A DNA stretch of 18,981 bases from Pseudomonadota bacterium (lineage in GTDB: Bacteria; Pseudomonadota; Gammaproteobacteria; Burkholderiales; Gallionellaceae), in contig JAJXWG010000009.1 of the NCBI GenBank assembly GCA_021781695.1, forward strand, positions 1 through 18,981. Reading direction: 5' to 3'. Positions 1 to 6,695 of the stretch are shown here, one piece after another. Numbering within the stretch: the stretch's first letter is position 1; each line of letters starts with the position of its first letter. Made by a program: the position numbers and the translations under genes. Under the pieces are notes generated by a model. That model ran no database searches. It was not told where the DNA came from and saw only the letters and a list, made by a program, of their open reading frames with translations.

Positions 1-751
1 CGATGCTGATGACGGACAGGCGGGTCACCTCGCTCTTTATCGTTTCGCGCGAGTTGACAGAGAACACGCCGGGGCCCGTCATCACGAGTCTCATGTCGGA
101 AGCACGCGCCTCGTCGAATGCCTGGCGTATCGCAGTCATGGCGTGTTGCTGTGCGTCTGTGTCCGAACCGGATGCGCGCGTTTGCACAAGCATCAGTGCG
201 CGCCTGCCGTCTTTCGATGCCCATGCGCCGTCAAGTATCCTCGGGCTGCTTTCCATCTGGTCCAGCAGTTGCGTCATTTCACCCGTTGCATCGTGAGGCA
301 GCAGCGATTTGAAAAGCAGCCCTGCCGGGGAGGCGATGAGGTCTATGCTCTCGCTCAATGCATCGTGCAGACCTTTGACTTCAAAGCGTGAAGGTGTGAC
401 TTTGGGGCTTAACAGGTAACGATGGTCAAACAGGTAAGCGCGGTCGCGCTCGCCATTGATATCTTCGCCATTGTCAACGCTTGCAAAGTTTGGATCGGCG
501 CGCAGCGTTTTTGCGATCTGTCTGGAGAGTGCAGCGCGCTTTTCTGCATTGCTTCCCTCTATGCCTACCAGAACAAGGCGCGAAGCGAGCCCGTCCTTGA
601 TCTGTTCCAGCAGGAGCTGTTGCGCAGCGGTTGGGTTGCGCGGCAGGAATGCGGAGAGGTCTGCCGTGAACCGGCTCTGGGCAATCGCAATGATGCAGGC
701 AGCGATGAATGCCAGCCACAGGAATATTGCGCCCCTCTGGTTTGGCTTCAC
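1..751 (-). CDS. MMPL-family (RND-like) exporter, N-terminal part, runs off the left edge
   Basis: The frame is open from a GTG start at 751 to the window edge, giving 250 residues. The protein begins MKPNQRGAIFLWLAF, with one membrane helix at about residues 9-24. A long periplasmic-type loop follows, with the pattern 'FTADLSAFLPRNPTAAQQ' typical of MMPL exporters in aryl-polyene-like clusters. The GTG start overlaps the stop of the lolA-like gene (GTGA, 751-748), so translation is probably coupled. From family knowledge, such proteins move lipid-linked products across the inner membrane. The exporter role here is inferred from the neighbouring acyltransferase and LolA-like genes. The remaining transmembrane domains lie outside the window. 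A start at a later codon cannot be excluded, but it would remove the first helix. Confidence 0.85.
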   Translation of the reverse strand, partial: MKPNQRGAIFLWLAFIAACIIAIAQSRFTADLSAFLPRNPTAAQQLLLEQIKDGLASRLVLVGIEGSNAEKRAALSRQIAKTLRADPNFASVDNGEDINGERDRAYLFDHRYLLSPKVTPSRFEVKGLHDALSESIDLIASPAGLLFKSLLPHDATGEMTQLLDQMESSPRILDGAWASKDGRRALMLVQTRASGSDTDAQQHAMTAIRQAFDEARASDMRLVMTGPGVFSVNSRETIKSEVTRLSVISI

Positions 752-1326
752 GGCGCAGCCAGTCTTTCGATGGACATGAACGAGCTGTCGCCATCGGCCT
801 GGATGATTTCGATGCTGCGCAAGGTATTCTGCTCGCCTGCAATGCGGATTTGTTTGGCAACCTTTTGCATCTTAGGGTCTATGGGCAAAAGTTGCAGCGT
901 CCAATGCTCCGCCGTGCCTGAAAGATTGATCCGGTAGTTGCGTTCAAGCGCTGCGCGATCTCCCGATAGCGTGCTTCGTATGCTGTCGATGAAGGCGGCA
1001 ATTTCCGGATAGTTTTGCAGTTGCAGGCGATGTGTCTGGTGATTGCGTTCTATGATCAGGGTGTCGCCATCCACTGTCAGCGATTCCGGTTTGGGCTTCA
1101 GCGTGCGCTTTTCCAGATGGTCGGGCGCGGTGTAATAAAGTTCGCCGGATGATTCCACGGGTTTGTCCAGCATCGCTATGAATTTCTTTTCGGCAAAGCC
1201 TGCATGGTCGCTACGGATTTCCGCAAGATTATGCATGAGCTGGTCGAGATTCCACTCCGAGGCAAGCGCCATGCCGGGTGCCAGCAGCAGCGCGGCGAGA
1301 GACAGACGGCGTACAGTCTTTTTCAT
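748..1326 (-). CDS. LolA-like outer-membrane lipoprotein carrier, cluster-specific paralogue
   Basis: This is a 192-residue protein with a clear Sec signal peptide: a basic start (MKKTVRRL), a hydrophobic core and probable cleavage after ALA at residue 22. The mature part reads like the LolA fold, with 'FAEKKFIAMLDKPVESSG' followed by 'GELYYTAPDHLEKRT' near residues 44-75. That matches the LolA pattern of strands rich in leucine and aromatic residues. LolA proteins carry lipids or lipoproteins through the periplasm. Placement between an acyltransferase and an MMPL exporter suggests a dedicated carrier for the cluster's lipid product, not the housekeeping lolA, which usually neighbours ftsK or rarA. 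The ATG overlaps the upstream stop by four bases (1323-1326). It is shorter and more divergent than typical LolA, so the function is inferred. Confidence 0.85.
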   Translation of the reverse strand: MKKTVRRLSLAALLLAPGMALASEWNLDQLMHNLAEIRSDHAGFAEKKFIAMLDKPVESSGELYYTAPDHLEKRTLKPKPESLTVDGDTLIIERNHQTHRLQLQNYPEIAAFIDSIRSTLSGDRAALERNYRINLSGTAEHWTLQLLPIDPKMQKVAKQIRIAGEQNTLRSIEIIQADGDSSFMSIERLAAP

Positions 1327-2231
1327 TCGTTCTCAGGCTGCCAGAAGTCGAAAAAATTGAACCAGTTGTATGGCGCCTTGCGGCAGTACTGGTCCAGCAA
1401 CCCAGCGTAGCGGCTGACCGCATCCTGTATGGCCTGATCCCGCCCGCCTGGCATCGCAACGGAGAAATCCGCCAGATGATCGAAATGAATCGCGTAACGG
1501 TTGCCGCCCAGATATAAACCGGTCATGAAGACTACTGGGCGTTTGAGCAACGCAGCCATGCGGAACGGGCCTGTGGGCAGATGCGCTGTCTCATTCAGGA
1601 TTTTCACAGGACGGCAGGCTTCGTTGCCCGGCGTGCGGTCAGCCAGCATGCCGACTGCATAGCCTTTGTCAAGCTTCGCCTCGACCTTGAGCATCGCATC
1701 GAGGTTGCCAAGGCCGATGATTTCCTGATCCGATTGCGGGTTGATCGCGGAAAGCACCGCGTTGATCTTATGCGCATTGGCTTCGTGCATCAGCATCGCG
1801 ACGCGCAAGCCCGCGTTTTTTTTTCCGACTGCGCTGATCGCCTCGAAGCTGCCCAGATGAGCGCCTATCAGAAACAGTCCATTGTCCTTTTTCAGCAGGT
1901 GCTCGCCATGGATTTCAAAATCGAACAGATCGTGGCGGCGGTTGATCAGATAGATGCGGTCGTGGATGGTGGAGGCAAAGGAAAAAAAATGCCGGTAAAG
2001 GTCGCGCCATCGGACTTTGCGTCCCAGCGCGCGTTCGAGATATGCACGGGATGCGCGACGGCTTCCGGGTGAAAACAGCAGAAAGTATGCGGTGATCGGG
2101 TATAGCGCGCAACGCGTGGCCTTCCTGCCGAATTTCAGGGAGCACCAGGTCATGATGCGCAGCATGGGCAGGCTGCCGCGTTCAGGCGTTGCAGCCCAGC
2201 TGGTTTTCTCTAGGGTCGGATGGGCTGTCAT
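1323..2231 (-). CDS. LpxL/HtrB-like lysophospholipid acyltransferase
   Basis: A 302-residue protein of the lipid A/lysophospholipid acyltransferase superfamily. The catalytic HX4(D/E) motif is visible as GAHLGSFE, with His125 and Glu130. A second conserved block, 'GMLADRTPGNE', resembles the substrate-binding DQ/DR region of LpxL-type enzymes. The N-terminal segment 'CALYPITAYFLLFSPGSRRA' (residues 41-60) is probably a membrane anchor. In aryl-polyene-type clusters, an enzyme of this type is thought to attach the polyene acyl chain to a lipid. Transfer of the product made by the upstream carrier protein is inferred. Both ends overlap neighbours by four bases (ATGA at 2228-2231 and 1323-1326). 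It is not a likely housekeeping lpxL, because it is locked inside this operon. Confidence 0.9.
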   Translation of the reverse strand: MTAHPTLEKTSWAATPERGSLPMLRIMTWCSLKFGRKATRCALYPITAYFLLFSPGSRRASRAYLERALGRKVRWRDLYRHFFSFASTIHDRIYLINRRHDLFDFEIHGEHLLKKDNGLFLIGAHLGSFEAISAVGKKNAGLRVAMLMHEANAHKINAVLSAINPQSDQEIIGLGNLDAMLKVEAKLDKGYAVGMLADRTPGNEACRPVKILNETAHLPTGPFRMAALLKRPVVFMTGLYLGGNRYAIHFDHLADFSVAMPGGRDQAIQDAVSRYAGLLDQYCRKAPYNWFNFFDFWQPENE

Positions 2232-3829
2232 GGAATTGGCGCGATGCTGCCGCTGGCGATTTTTCTTGGGCCTGATGTGATGTCGAAGCGCATCGTACCA
2301 TTGGGCAGGGCTGTCTGCTGGAAAAGCAGCCGGTCTCCGGGTCTGGCCGGGCTCATGAACTTGACCGAGCTGATTTCATAGCGATCTGGCGTCATGCCAT
2401 GCATTTGAGCAATGCGATGCAGCGCTTCATCCAGCAGCACCACACCCGGCAGTATCGGGTGACCCGGGAAATGTCCCGCTAAGGCGGGGTGGTCTGGCGG
2501 GACTGTCCAGACAGGGTGATGCGCCTGAAAGAGCGCTTTTAGCGCGGAGCGGGGCAGTTTTCCCGTGCTGTTGCGCGGCAGTGCGTCGACAAATAGCAAA
2601 GGGCGTGGCAGGAAAACAGGGTCCAGATGTTCGCGCAGTGCGGCAAGCAGGGTCTCGGCATTTATTCCCGGCGCTACCACGGCTGCCGCAATCCGCGTGA
2701 CATCGTCCGTTTCGTCGGGCATGTAAAATACGCCGTCCAGGATGCCGGGCAATGAATTGAGCAGATGGTTGAGTCCCGCCAGGGAATGCCGCTTGCCTGC
2801 TATGTTGATCATGTCGGCCATGCGTCCATGCAATAAAAAAAGATCGTCGGCAACCGGCTCTATCACGTCGTTCATCAGCACCGGGGGAGCTATGTGCAAG
2901 CCTTCTGCGAACACGCTGTCTTTTTCAATGAGCCACCTGATGCCTGGAAAAAGCTGCCATGCCGGCCCCTGCGTCGGCCTGCGGCTTGCGATCTGGCCTG
3001 TTTCGGTGGAGCCGTAGATTTCTGTCAGCGGGCAGTTGCAGCGCACCTCGATGTCGCGGGCGAGCTGTTCGGACAGCGGCGCAGTGGCAGACATGACATG
3101 CGCAAGTTCGGGTATCGCAAGCTCCGCGTTTAGCAGGGTGCGCAAATGCAGCGGCGAGGAGATCAGCACGCGGGGGGAGGGTGCACTGGATAGCGCATCG
3201 CAAATGTCAGCAGGGAAAAATGGCTGCGCATGGCTCAATGCAAAGCCATTGCACCATGCCATCAGCACGGTCGATTCGAAGCCGTACATGTGTTGCGGCG
3301 GAACCGTGCCGATGACGGTGGCGTTGTCAAGGGTTCCCAGCCTTCCGGCTTCGGATTGCACGCTGTCAACCAGTCCGGCCCAGGTCTTTGGATGAGGCAT
3401 GGGAATGCCGGTTGAGCCGGAGGTGAACACGATGGCGATCAGCTGGCTGCCGTTGATTTGCGGTATTGAAATTTCTTCGGGCGAGCTCGCGGCCATGTCC
3501 GGGTAGTTGAGCCGGGGCAGGTCCACTGCACATTGTTCGCTGTCCGCAAGGCAAAATACGTCAGGCGCAAACTGCTTGATCTGGCGGATGACTTCGGGCG
3601 TCTGCGTCGGAGGCAGCAGGCTGATTCTGTTCTTAAGTATCGCGGCTGCCAAACCTACGCTGAAGCGGTAGCGATCGTTGCACAGATTGAGCAAATGCTG
3701 GCCGTCGGGCAGCAGTGAAGCAAGTTGATGCACTTCCGAAAGAAACTGCTGTCTCGTGACAGCGCCATCGGCGCGGAAAGCGACGATGCAGTCAGCATGA
3801 GGATGGGACAACAGAGGCAGTGCGGTCAT
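2228..3829 (-). CDS. AMP-dependent acyl ligase fused to a hotdog-fold (FabZ/ApeI-like) dehydratase
   Basis: The 533-residue protein has two parts. Residues 1-435 are an adenylate-forming ligase. They carry the phosphate loop TSGSTG (136-141), YGSTE (272-276), GRMADMINIAGK (335-346) and the C-terminal lysine motif PRNSTGK with Lys424. After TSGSTG the usual lysine is displaced (IPMPHPK), which I believe is normal for the ligases of aryl-polyene clusters. Residues 440-533 match the hotdog dehydratase family, with GHFPGHPILPG (452-462), His453 as the likely catalytic base and Asp467 as the possible acidic partner. The ligase is expected to activate an aryl or acyl starter and load it on the carrier protein. 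The dehydratase would remove water from 3-hydroxyacyl-carrier intermediates. These are separate proteins in the Escherichia coli cluster (ApeH and ApeI). Confidence 0.9.
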   Translation of the reverse strand: MTALPLLSHPHADCIVAFRADGAVTRQQFLSEVHQLASLLPDGQHLLNLCNDRYRFSVGLAAAILKNRISLLPPTQTPEVIRQIKQFAPDVFCLADSEQCAVDLPRLNYPDMAASSPEEISIPQINGSQLIAIVFTSGSTGIPMPHPKTWAGLVDSVQSEAGRLGTLDNATVIGTVPPQHMYGFESTVLMAWCNGFALSHAQPFFPADICDALSSAPSPRVLISSPLHLRTLLNAELAIPELAHVMSATAPLSEQLARDIEVRCNCPLTEIYGSTETGQIASRRPTQGPAWQLFPGIRWLIEKDSVFAEGLHIAPPVLMNDVIEPVADDLFLLHGRMADMINIAGKRHSLAGLNHLLNSLPGILDGVFYMPDETDDVTRIAAAVVAPGINAETLLAALREHLDPVFLPRPLLFVDALPRNSTGKLPRSALKALFQAHHPVWTVPPDHPALAGHFPGHPILPGVVLLDEALHRIAQMHGMTPDRYEISSVKFMSPARPGDRLLFQQTALPNGTMRFDITSGPRKIASGSIAPIP

Positions 3830-4455
3830 GGCTCAGCCTTCCTGAACGAGCGCAGCGCATCGAGTATGTGCACATCACCCGCATCGGGCAAGATGCGTCT
3901 GCGCAACAGGTACTCGGCGATGAACATCAGCGCGATCAGCGGCAGCGTCATGAAATTGGTAAAAATCGACCAGATGGCAAGCGGCGCAAAAAAGAAAAGC
4001 AGTGTGGAAGTCAGCGCCATCGAGGCAAAGAACAGCGTCCAGGCGATGGTCACATTGCGCGCATAGGTTTCATGCTGTATGGTCAATGGCGCATGAGTCG
4101 CTTCTGCAAAGCGCACGCAGAGCGGTTTTTGTCCGTTGGCCAGGGTCCGGCCAAAAGTGATCAGCAGGCCTAGTTGCATGCCTGTGTCCTGCAGCCAGTA
4201 TATCAGCCCGAAATGCTGTTCTATCGCATGCCATTGGCTGTATGCTGCAAGGCCCGTGAGGGCCAGCGCAGCCAGCATGAAGTGGCGTCTGGATGAGTTC
4301 CAGGCCAGAAGCAGTGCGAAAAATGCCACCGGTGCGATCGCGGTCAGTGCGCCAAGGCTGCCGTTTTTCGCCGTGGTGTTGGTGTAATGCGCAAGCAGTG
4401 CATAACCGGCTATAGTGACTGCAATGCCCGCTGGGCGCATGATGCGGTTTGCCAT
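3826..4455 (-). CDS. COG4648-type multi-pass membrane protein of aryl-polyene-like clusters
   Basis: A 209-residue hydrophobic protein starting MANRIMRPAG. The ATG at 4455 shares one base with the stop of the carrier-protein gene (TGATG). A TTG one codon earlier is possible but less likely. About six membrane helices can be read, near residues 8-24, 36-52, 58-74, 84-101, 135-155 and 158-183, with a basic end to the last helix (EYLLRRRILPD). Relatives are often mislabelled 'DNA gyrase subunit B' but are conserved membrane proteins of polyene-type clusters. Their biochemical role is not known to me. It overlaps the ligase gene by four bases (ATGA, 3826-3829). I see no catalytic motif; a scaffold or lipid-handling role would be a guess. 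Confidence 0.8.
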   Translation of the reverse strand: MANRIMRPAGIAVTIAGYALLAHYTNTTAKNGSLGALTAIAPVAFFALLLAWNSSRRHFMLAALALTGLAAYSQWHAIEQHFGLIYWLQDTGMQLGLLITFGRTLANGQKPLCVRFAEATHAPLTIQHETYARNVTIAWTLFFASMALTSTLLFFFAPLAIWSIFTNFMTLPLIALMFIAEYLLRRRILPDAGDVHILDALRSFRKAEP

Positions 4456-4733
4456 CAAAGTGTTCTGTGCGCTGCGATATAGGCGGAAAGGCTGCGCAGA
4501 GAGCCGAAGATTTCTTTGTTGTCCGCGCCATCGCTGCGCAACTGCAAGCCATAACGCTTGGAGATCGTCAACGAGATTTCAAGTATGTCGATCGAATCCA
4601 GTCCCAGGCCGTCGCCGTACAAGGGAGTGTCGGGGGAGATTTGCTCTGCGGTGACTTCAAGATTGAGACATTCGACCATCAGTTGGGCGACTTCGTTTTG
4701 CAGAGTGCTATCGGATTTTTGGTTATCTTGCAT
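4455..4733 (-). CDS. Acyl carrier protein, first gene of the polyene-type operon in this window
   Basis: A 92-residue acidic protein starting MQDNQKSDST. The phosphopantetheine attachment site is GLGLDSIDILE, with Ser47 in the DS(I/L) motif. Helix 1 is 'LQNEVAQLMVECLNLE'. The frame is open another 69 codons upstream, but that extension is AT-rich, basic and unlike a carrier protein, so ATG 4733 is preferred. No strong Shine-Dalgarno sequence lies in front of it. The protein would hold the growing acyl or starter chain for the ligase-dehydratase fusion encoded next but one. Length and sequence fit the short carriers (ApeE/ApeF type) of aryl-polyene clusters. It could be the true operon start, or a second carrier gene could lie beyond the left edge. 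Confidence 0.9.
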   Translation of the reverse strand: MQDNQKSDSTLQNEVAQLMVECLNLEVTAEQISPDTPLYGDGLGLDSIDILEISLTISKRYGLQLRSDGADNKEIFGSLRSLSAYIAAHRTL

Positions 4734-4966
4734 GATACATAAATGGAATTTCAAAAAACGACCGGCTTGCGGAATGAATACATGCCTGTCGTGAATACTA
4801 CGCAACACTAAGGAATATTGCAACGGTAGCGGCCACGATAAGTTCTTCATATTATTGTCATAAGACAGGAGTATGATGAAAACCGTCTGATGGGAAATGT
4901 CGGAATAATGAAACTTAATCTTTATGCATCGGTCCAACACTTGTTTTTAGATTGTGAGGAGCCATC
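4734..4966. other. AT-richer intergenic region between divergent genes
   Basis: This 233-base gap separates the carrier-protein gene (minus) from a small unknown gene (plus). It is visibly richer in A and T than the flanking coding DNA and must hold the control signals for both directions. Only a weak minus-strand promoter candidate was found. No tRNA, strong terminator or operator-like dyad was recognised. Confidence 0.6.
4795..4823 (-). promoter_or_regulatory. Candidate sigma-70 promoter for the polyene-type operon
   Basis: On the minus strand, TTGCAA (4823-4818) is followed after exactly 17 bases by TAGTAT (4800-4795). Each box matches four of six consensus bases. The predicted transcript start near 4788 leaves a leader of about 55 bases before the carrier-protein ATG. 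The match is weak and could be chance in an AT-rich stretch. Confidence 0.3.
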
Positions 4967-5251
4967 ATGCCCAATCTTGTTGAGCTTTATACTTTCAATG
5001 GGCCGGTTTATATCGACACCAGAGATTTGGACAGCGGCATCACAAACCTGAAAGCGTACACATGCGAGGGTTTGTGGCTGCTTGAAGCGAGGGTGCAGCG
5101 CGATAAACTGTTTGCGTCACGAGACCTGGCAGAACAGGACTACAATCGCGTACTCGTTGATTTGTGCAACCGGTCGCGCCGCCAAACCGACAGGATGCCT
5201 GCAGGCATAGGGCGGGTGCGGGATGGCCTGCCATTCAGGGCTTTGCATTGA
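4967..5251 (+). CDS. Small hypothetical protein, 94 residues
   Basis: I do not recognise this protein. Support for a gene is an ATG preceded by GAGGAG with a spacing of five to six bases, and an AT-rich control region just upstream. It begins MPNLVELYTFNGPVYIDTRD, suggesting a compact strand-rich N-terminal half. It ends in a basic, arginine-rich tail (CNRSRRQTDRMPAGIGRVR). There is no signal peptide and no membrane helix, so a cytoplasmic protein is likely. Its last 17 bases overlap the 3' end of the convergent DUF3106 gene. It sits alone on the plus strand between two minus-strand operons. It could be a lineage-specific orphan or a decayed remnant of a longer gene. Confidence 0.55.
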   Translation: MPNLVELYTFNGPVYIDTRDLDSGITNLKAYTCEGLWLLEARVQRDKLFASRDLAEQDYNRVLVDLCNRSRRQTDRMPAGIGRVRDGLPFRALH

Positions 5252-5633
5252 CCTGAGGCACTGCGCTGGCGGGTTGCTGCATTTTTGCAGCGCGGTTCTG
5301 CTTGGCCATCTGCTTGATCTGTTCCCGCTTTTCTCTGGGGAACTGGCTGAAGGTGCGATATTTTTCACGTGCCGCCTGACGCTGTTCGGGTGTCAGGCTA
5401 GCCCATTTGGCCAACCGGTTTGAGAAGCGTTGTTTCTGATCTGGTGTCAGCTTCGGGTACTGCTGAGCGAGGCGGCGGAAGTTGTGCTGCGCCTTTTCGG
5501 GCAGGGTACTCCATTGCGCCTGTATGGGCGTCAATGCTTGCTGCTCTGTCGGCGGGAGCGTATTCCACGATTCGGGTGCGGCGTGAGCCAGCGTGGCGAA
5601 GCAGCAAAAAGCAGCAAATATTAGCTTTCTCAT
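5235..5633 (-). CDS. DUF3106 secreted protein with three LTPxQ motifs
   Basis: A 132-residue protein starting MRKLIFAAFC, with a Sec signal peptide and probable cleavage after AHA at residue 18. An in-frame ATG six codons upstream (5651) is possible, but it would overlap the preceding gene and spoil the signal peptide. The mature protein is helical and repetitive: LTPIQ, LTPDQ and LTPEQ begin at residues 34, 62 and 80, each followed by a Gln/Arg-rich helix with W or F. This matches DUF3106. The motif recalls the LTxxQ signature of the periplasmic CpxP/Spy family, but homology is not established. It begins four bases after the DUF3619 gene and is last in the sigma-factor operon. A periplasmic sensor role is inferred from layout only. 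Confidence 0.85.
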   Translation of the reverse strand: MRKLIFAAFCCFATLAHAAPESWNTLPPTEQQALTPIQAQWSTLPEKAQHNFRRLAQQYPKLTPDQKQRFSNRLAKWASLTPEQRQAAREKYRTFSQFPREKREQIKQMAKQNRAAKMQQPASAVPQVNAKP

Positions 5634-5637
5634 TCGG

Positions 5638-5979
5638 TCATTTGTCCACAAATACGTCCAAGGGCATATCGCCTGTCAGTATTGCCATGTCCGGATTCTG
5701 GTGGTCCTGCGTGTTCGACCAGAAAACGGCAGCACCGGAAATGATCGCCACCAGCACAATCGCAGCAGCCACCCATTGATGGGTGGAGTGGGGCAGCAGG
5801 TTGTGGGCGCGATGGCCGATCGCGCTGAGCGAGAAAACCGGTTCGCGCATGCGCTGCTTCTGCAGCGCGCGGGCACGATTTTCGCCAAGTGCTGACACTA
5901 TGTCTTCGTCCAGCTGCTGCGCGCTTTGCGTGAGCAGCGCGGCGATTTTCCGGTGGTCAAGTTGAGACTGATTTTTCAT
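5638..5979 (-). CDS. DUF3619 single-pass membrane protein, possible anti-sigma partner
   Basis: A 113-residue protein with about 65 polar residues, one membrane helix (residues 69-87, 'WVAAAIVLVAIISGAAVFW') and a short acidic tail ending in LTGDMPLDVFVDK. Arginine and lysine before the helix predict a cytoplasmic N-terminus and a periplasmic tail. The N-terminal part (KIAALLTQSAQQLDEDIVSA) looks helical. This matches DUF3619, a family common in betaproteobacteria next to a sigma factor. The ATG overlaps the sigma-factor stop by four bases (5976-5979). The topology is that of a small anti-sigma factor, but no zinc-binding or other known anti-sigma motif is visible, so that role is inference. 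Confidence 0.8.
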   Translation of the reverse strand: MKNQSQLDHRKIAALLTQSAQQLDEDIVSALGENRARALQKQRMREPVFSLSAIGHRAHNLLPHSTHQWVAAAIVLVAIISGAAVFWSNTQDHQNPDMAILTGDMPLDVFVDK

Positions 5980-6566
5980 GATAGATTCACTCCTATTGCT
6001 GAGAGCACTGTCGACAATGCGTGGTTTGCCCTTGAACAGTGGGTTTTTACGCTGCCTTCAGTACAGCCCATGGCTTTTGCCGTTTCTGCCGTGTCCAGTC
6101 CATCCCAGTAACGCAGCAGGAAGGCTTCGCGTTGACGCGCTGGCAGATTACTTAGCGCCTCTTCTATTCTGGCGATGATCTGTCTTTGTTCAAGTGCCTC
6201 GTGGGGTGTCGCGGGCGCGCTTTGGTTGTCGCCATCTTCGAGGACATCCAGTGGGTCGAACTCCTCTTCCTCGTGCTTTCCAGTAAAGGCGGAAAACAGC
6301 GTGATCCAGTTGCTGCGTACCTTCTGGCGGCGGCAATGGTCCCTTATTGTGTTTTGCAGGATGCGGTGAAACAGCAGCGGCAACTCGTCGGGCGGCTTGT
6401 CGCCATACTTTTCTGCCAGCTTGATCATCGCATCCTGCACGACATCCAGCGCCGAATGGCTGTCGTGCATTGCAAATACCGCATGTTTATAGGCGCGGCG
6501 TTCGATGCGGCCAAGAAAATCGTTTAATTCGGCTTGGGTTGCCAGTTTTTTCTCCTTCGGTGGCAT
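5976..6566 (-). CDS. ECF-like RNA polymerase sigma-70 family factor
   Basis: A protein of 196 residues if it starts at ATG 6566 (MPPKEKKLATQ). Region 2 is recognised from 'DVVQDAMIKLAEKYGDKP' and the following 'FHRILQNTIRDHCRRQKVRS'. Region 4 is the helix-turn-helix around LPARQREAFLLRYWDGLDTA and GCTEGSVKTHCSRA. A linker rich in Glu and Asp (KHEEEEFDPLDVLEDGDN) joins them. The frame stays open to 6683, but that extension lacks family similarity. A perfect AAGGAG lies six bases before a CTG codon at 6545, so initiation there cannot be excluded. It heads an operon with DUF3619 and DUF3106 and is divergent from ilvB. Its promoter targets are unknown. I infer extracytoplasmic-stress control from its partners. 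Confidence 0.88.
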   Translation of the reverse strand: MPPKEKKLATQAELNDFLGRIERRAYKHAVFAMHDSHSALDVVQDAMIKLAEKYGDKPPDELPLLFHRILQNTIRDHCRRQKVRSNWITLFSAFTGKHEEEEFDPLDVLEDGDNQSAPATPHEALEQRQIIARIEEALSNLPARQREAFLLRYWDGLDTAETAKAMGCTEGSVKTHCSRANHALSTVLSAIGVNLS

Positions 6567-6568
6567 TA

Positions 6569-6598
6569 ATTGTAACCAATTGCAGCGAATTCTGCCAT
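6569..6598 (-). promoter_or_regulatory. Candidate promoter of the sigma-factor operon
   Basis: On the minus strand, TACAAT (6574-6569, five of six) is preceded after 18 bases by ATGGCA (6598-6593, four of six). The -10 box ends only two bases before the ATG at 6566, so transcription would begin at or inside that codon. If real, the transcript would carry AAGGAG close to its 5' end, favouring the CTG at 6545. Confidence 0.35.
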
Positions 6599-6627
6599 GA
6601 GTCATGCGGGTATGCGCGGCAAATGAG

Positions 6628-6656
6628 TTGACCAAACGGCCGCCAGCCTTTATCTT
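6628..6656 (+). promoter_or_regulatory. Sigma-70 promoter of ilvB
   Basis: TTGACC (6628-6633, five of six) and TATCTT (6651-6656, four of six) are separated by exactly 17 bases. The predicted start near 6663 leaves a leader of about 33 bases before ilvB ATG 6696. That is too short for a classical peptide attenuator with competing hairpins, and none is seen. Confidence 0.6.
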
Positions 6657-6695
6657 ACGCAGTTCTTTTTTAGAATTAATCATAAGGTGTTAGTC

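Noticed and set aside
4856..4876. TTGTCA followed by TATGAT considered as a promoter for the small gene at 4967
   Set aside because: The boxes are only 11 bases apart, too close for sigma-70 recognition.
4734..4940. N-terminal extension of the acyl carrier protein frame by 69 codons
   Set aside because: The extension is AT-rich and lacks family similarity. The internal ATG at 4733 yields a carrier protein of normal size.
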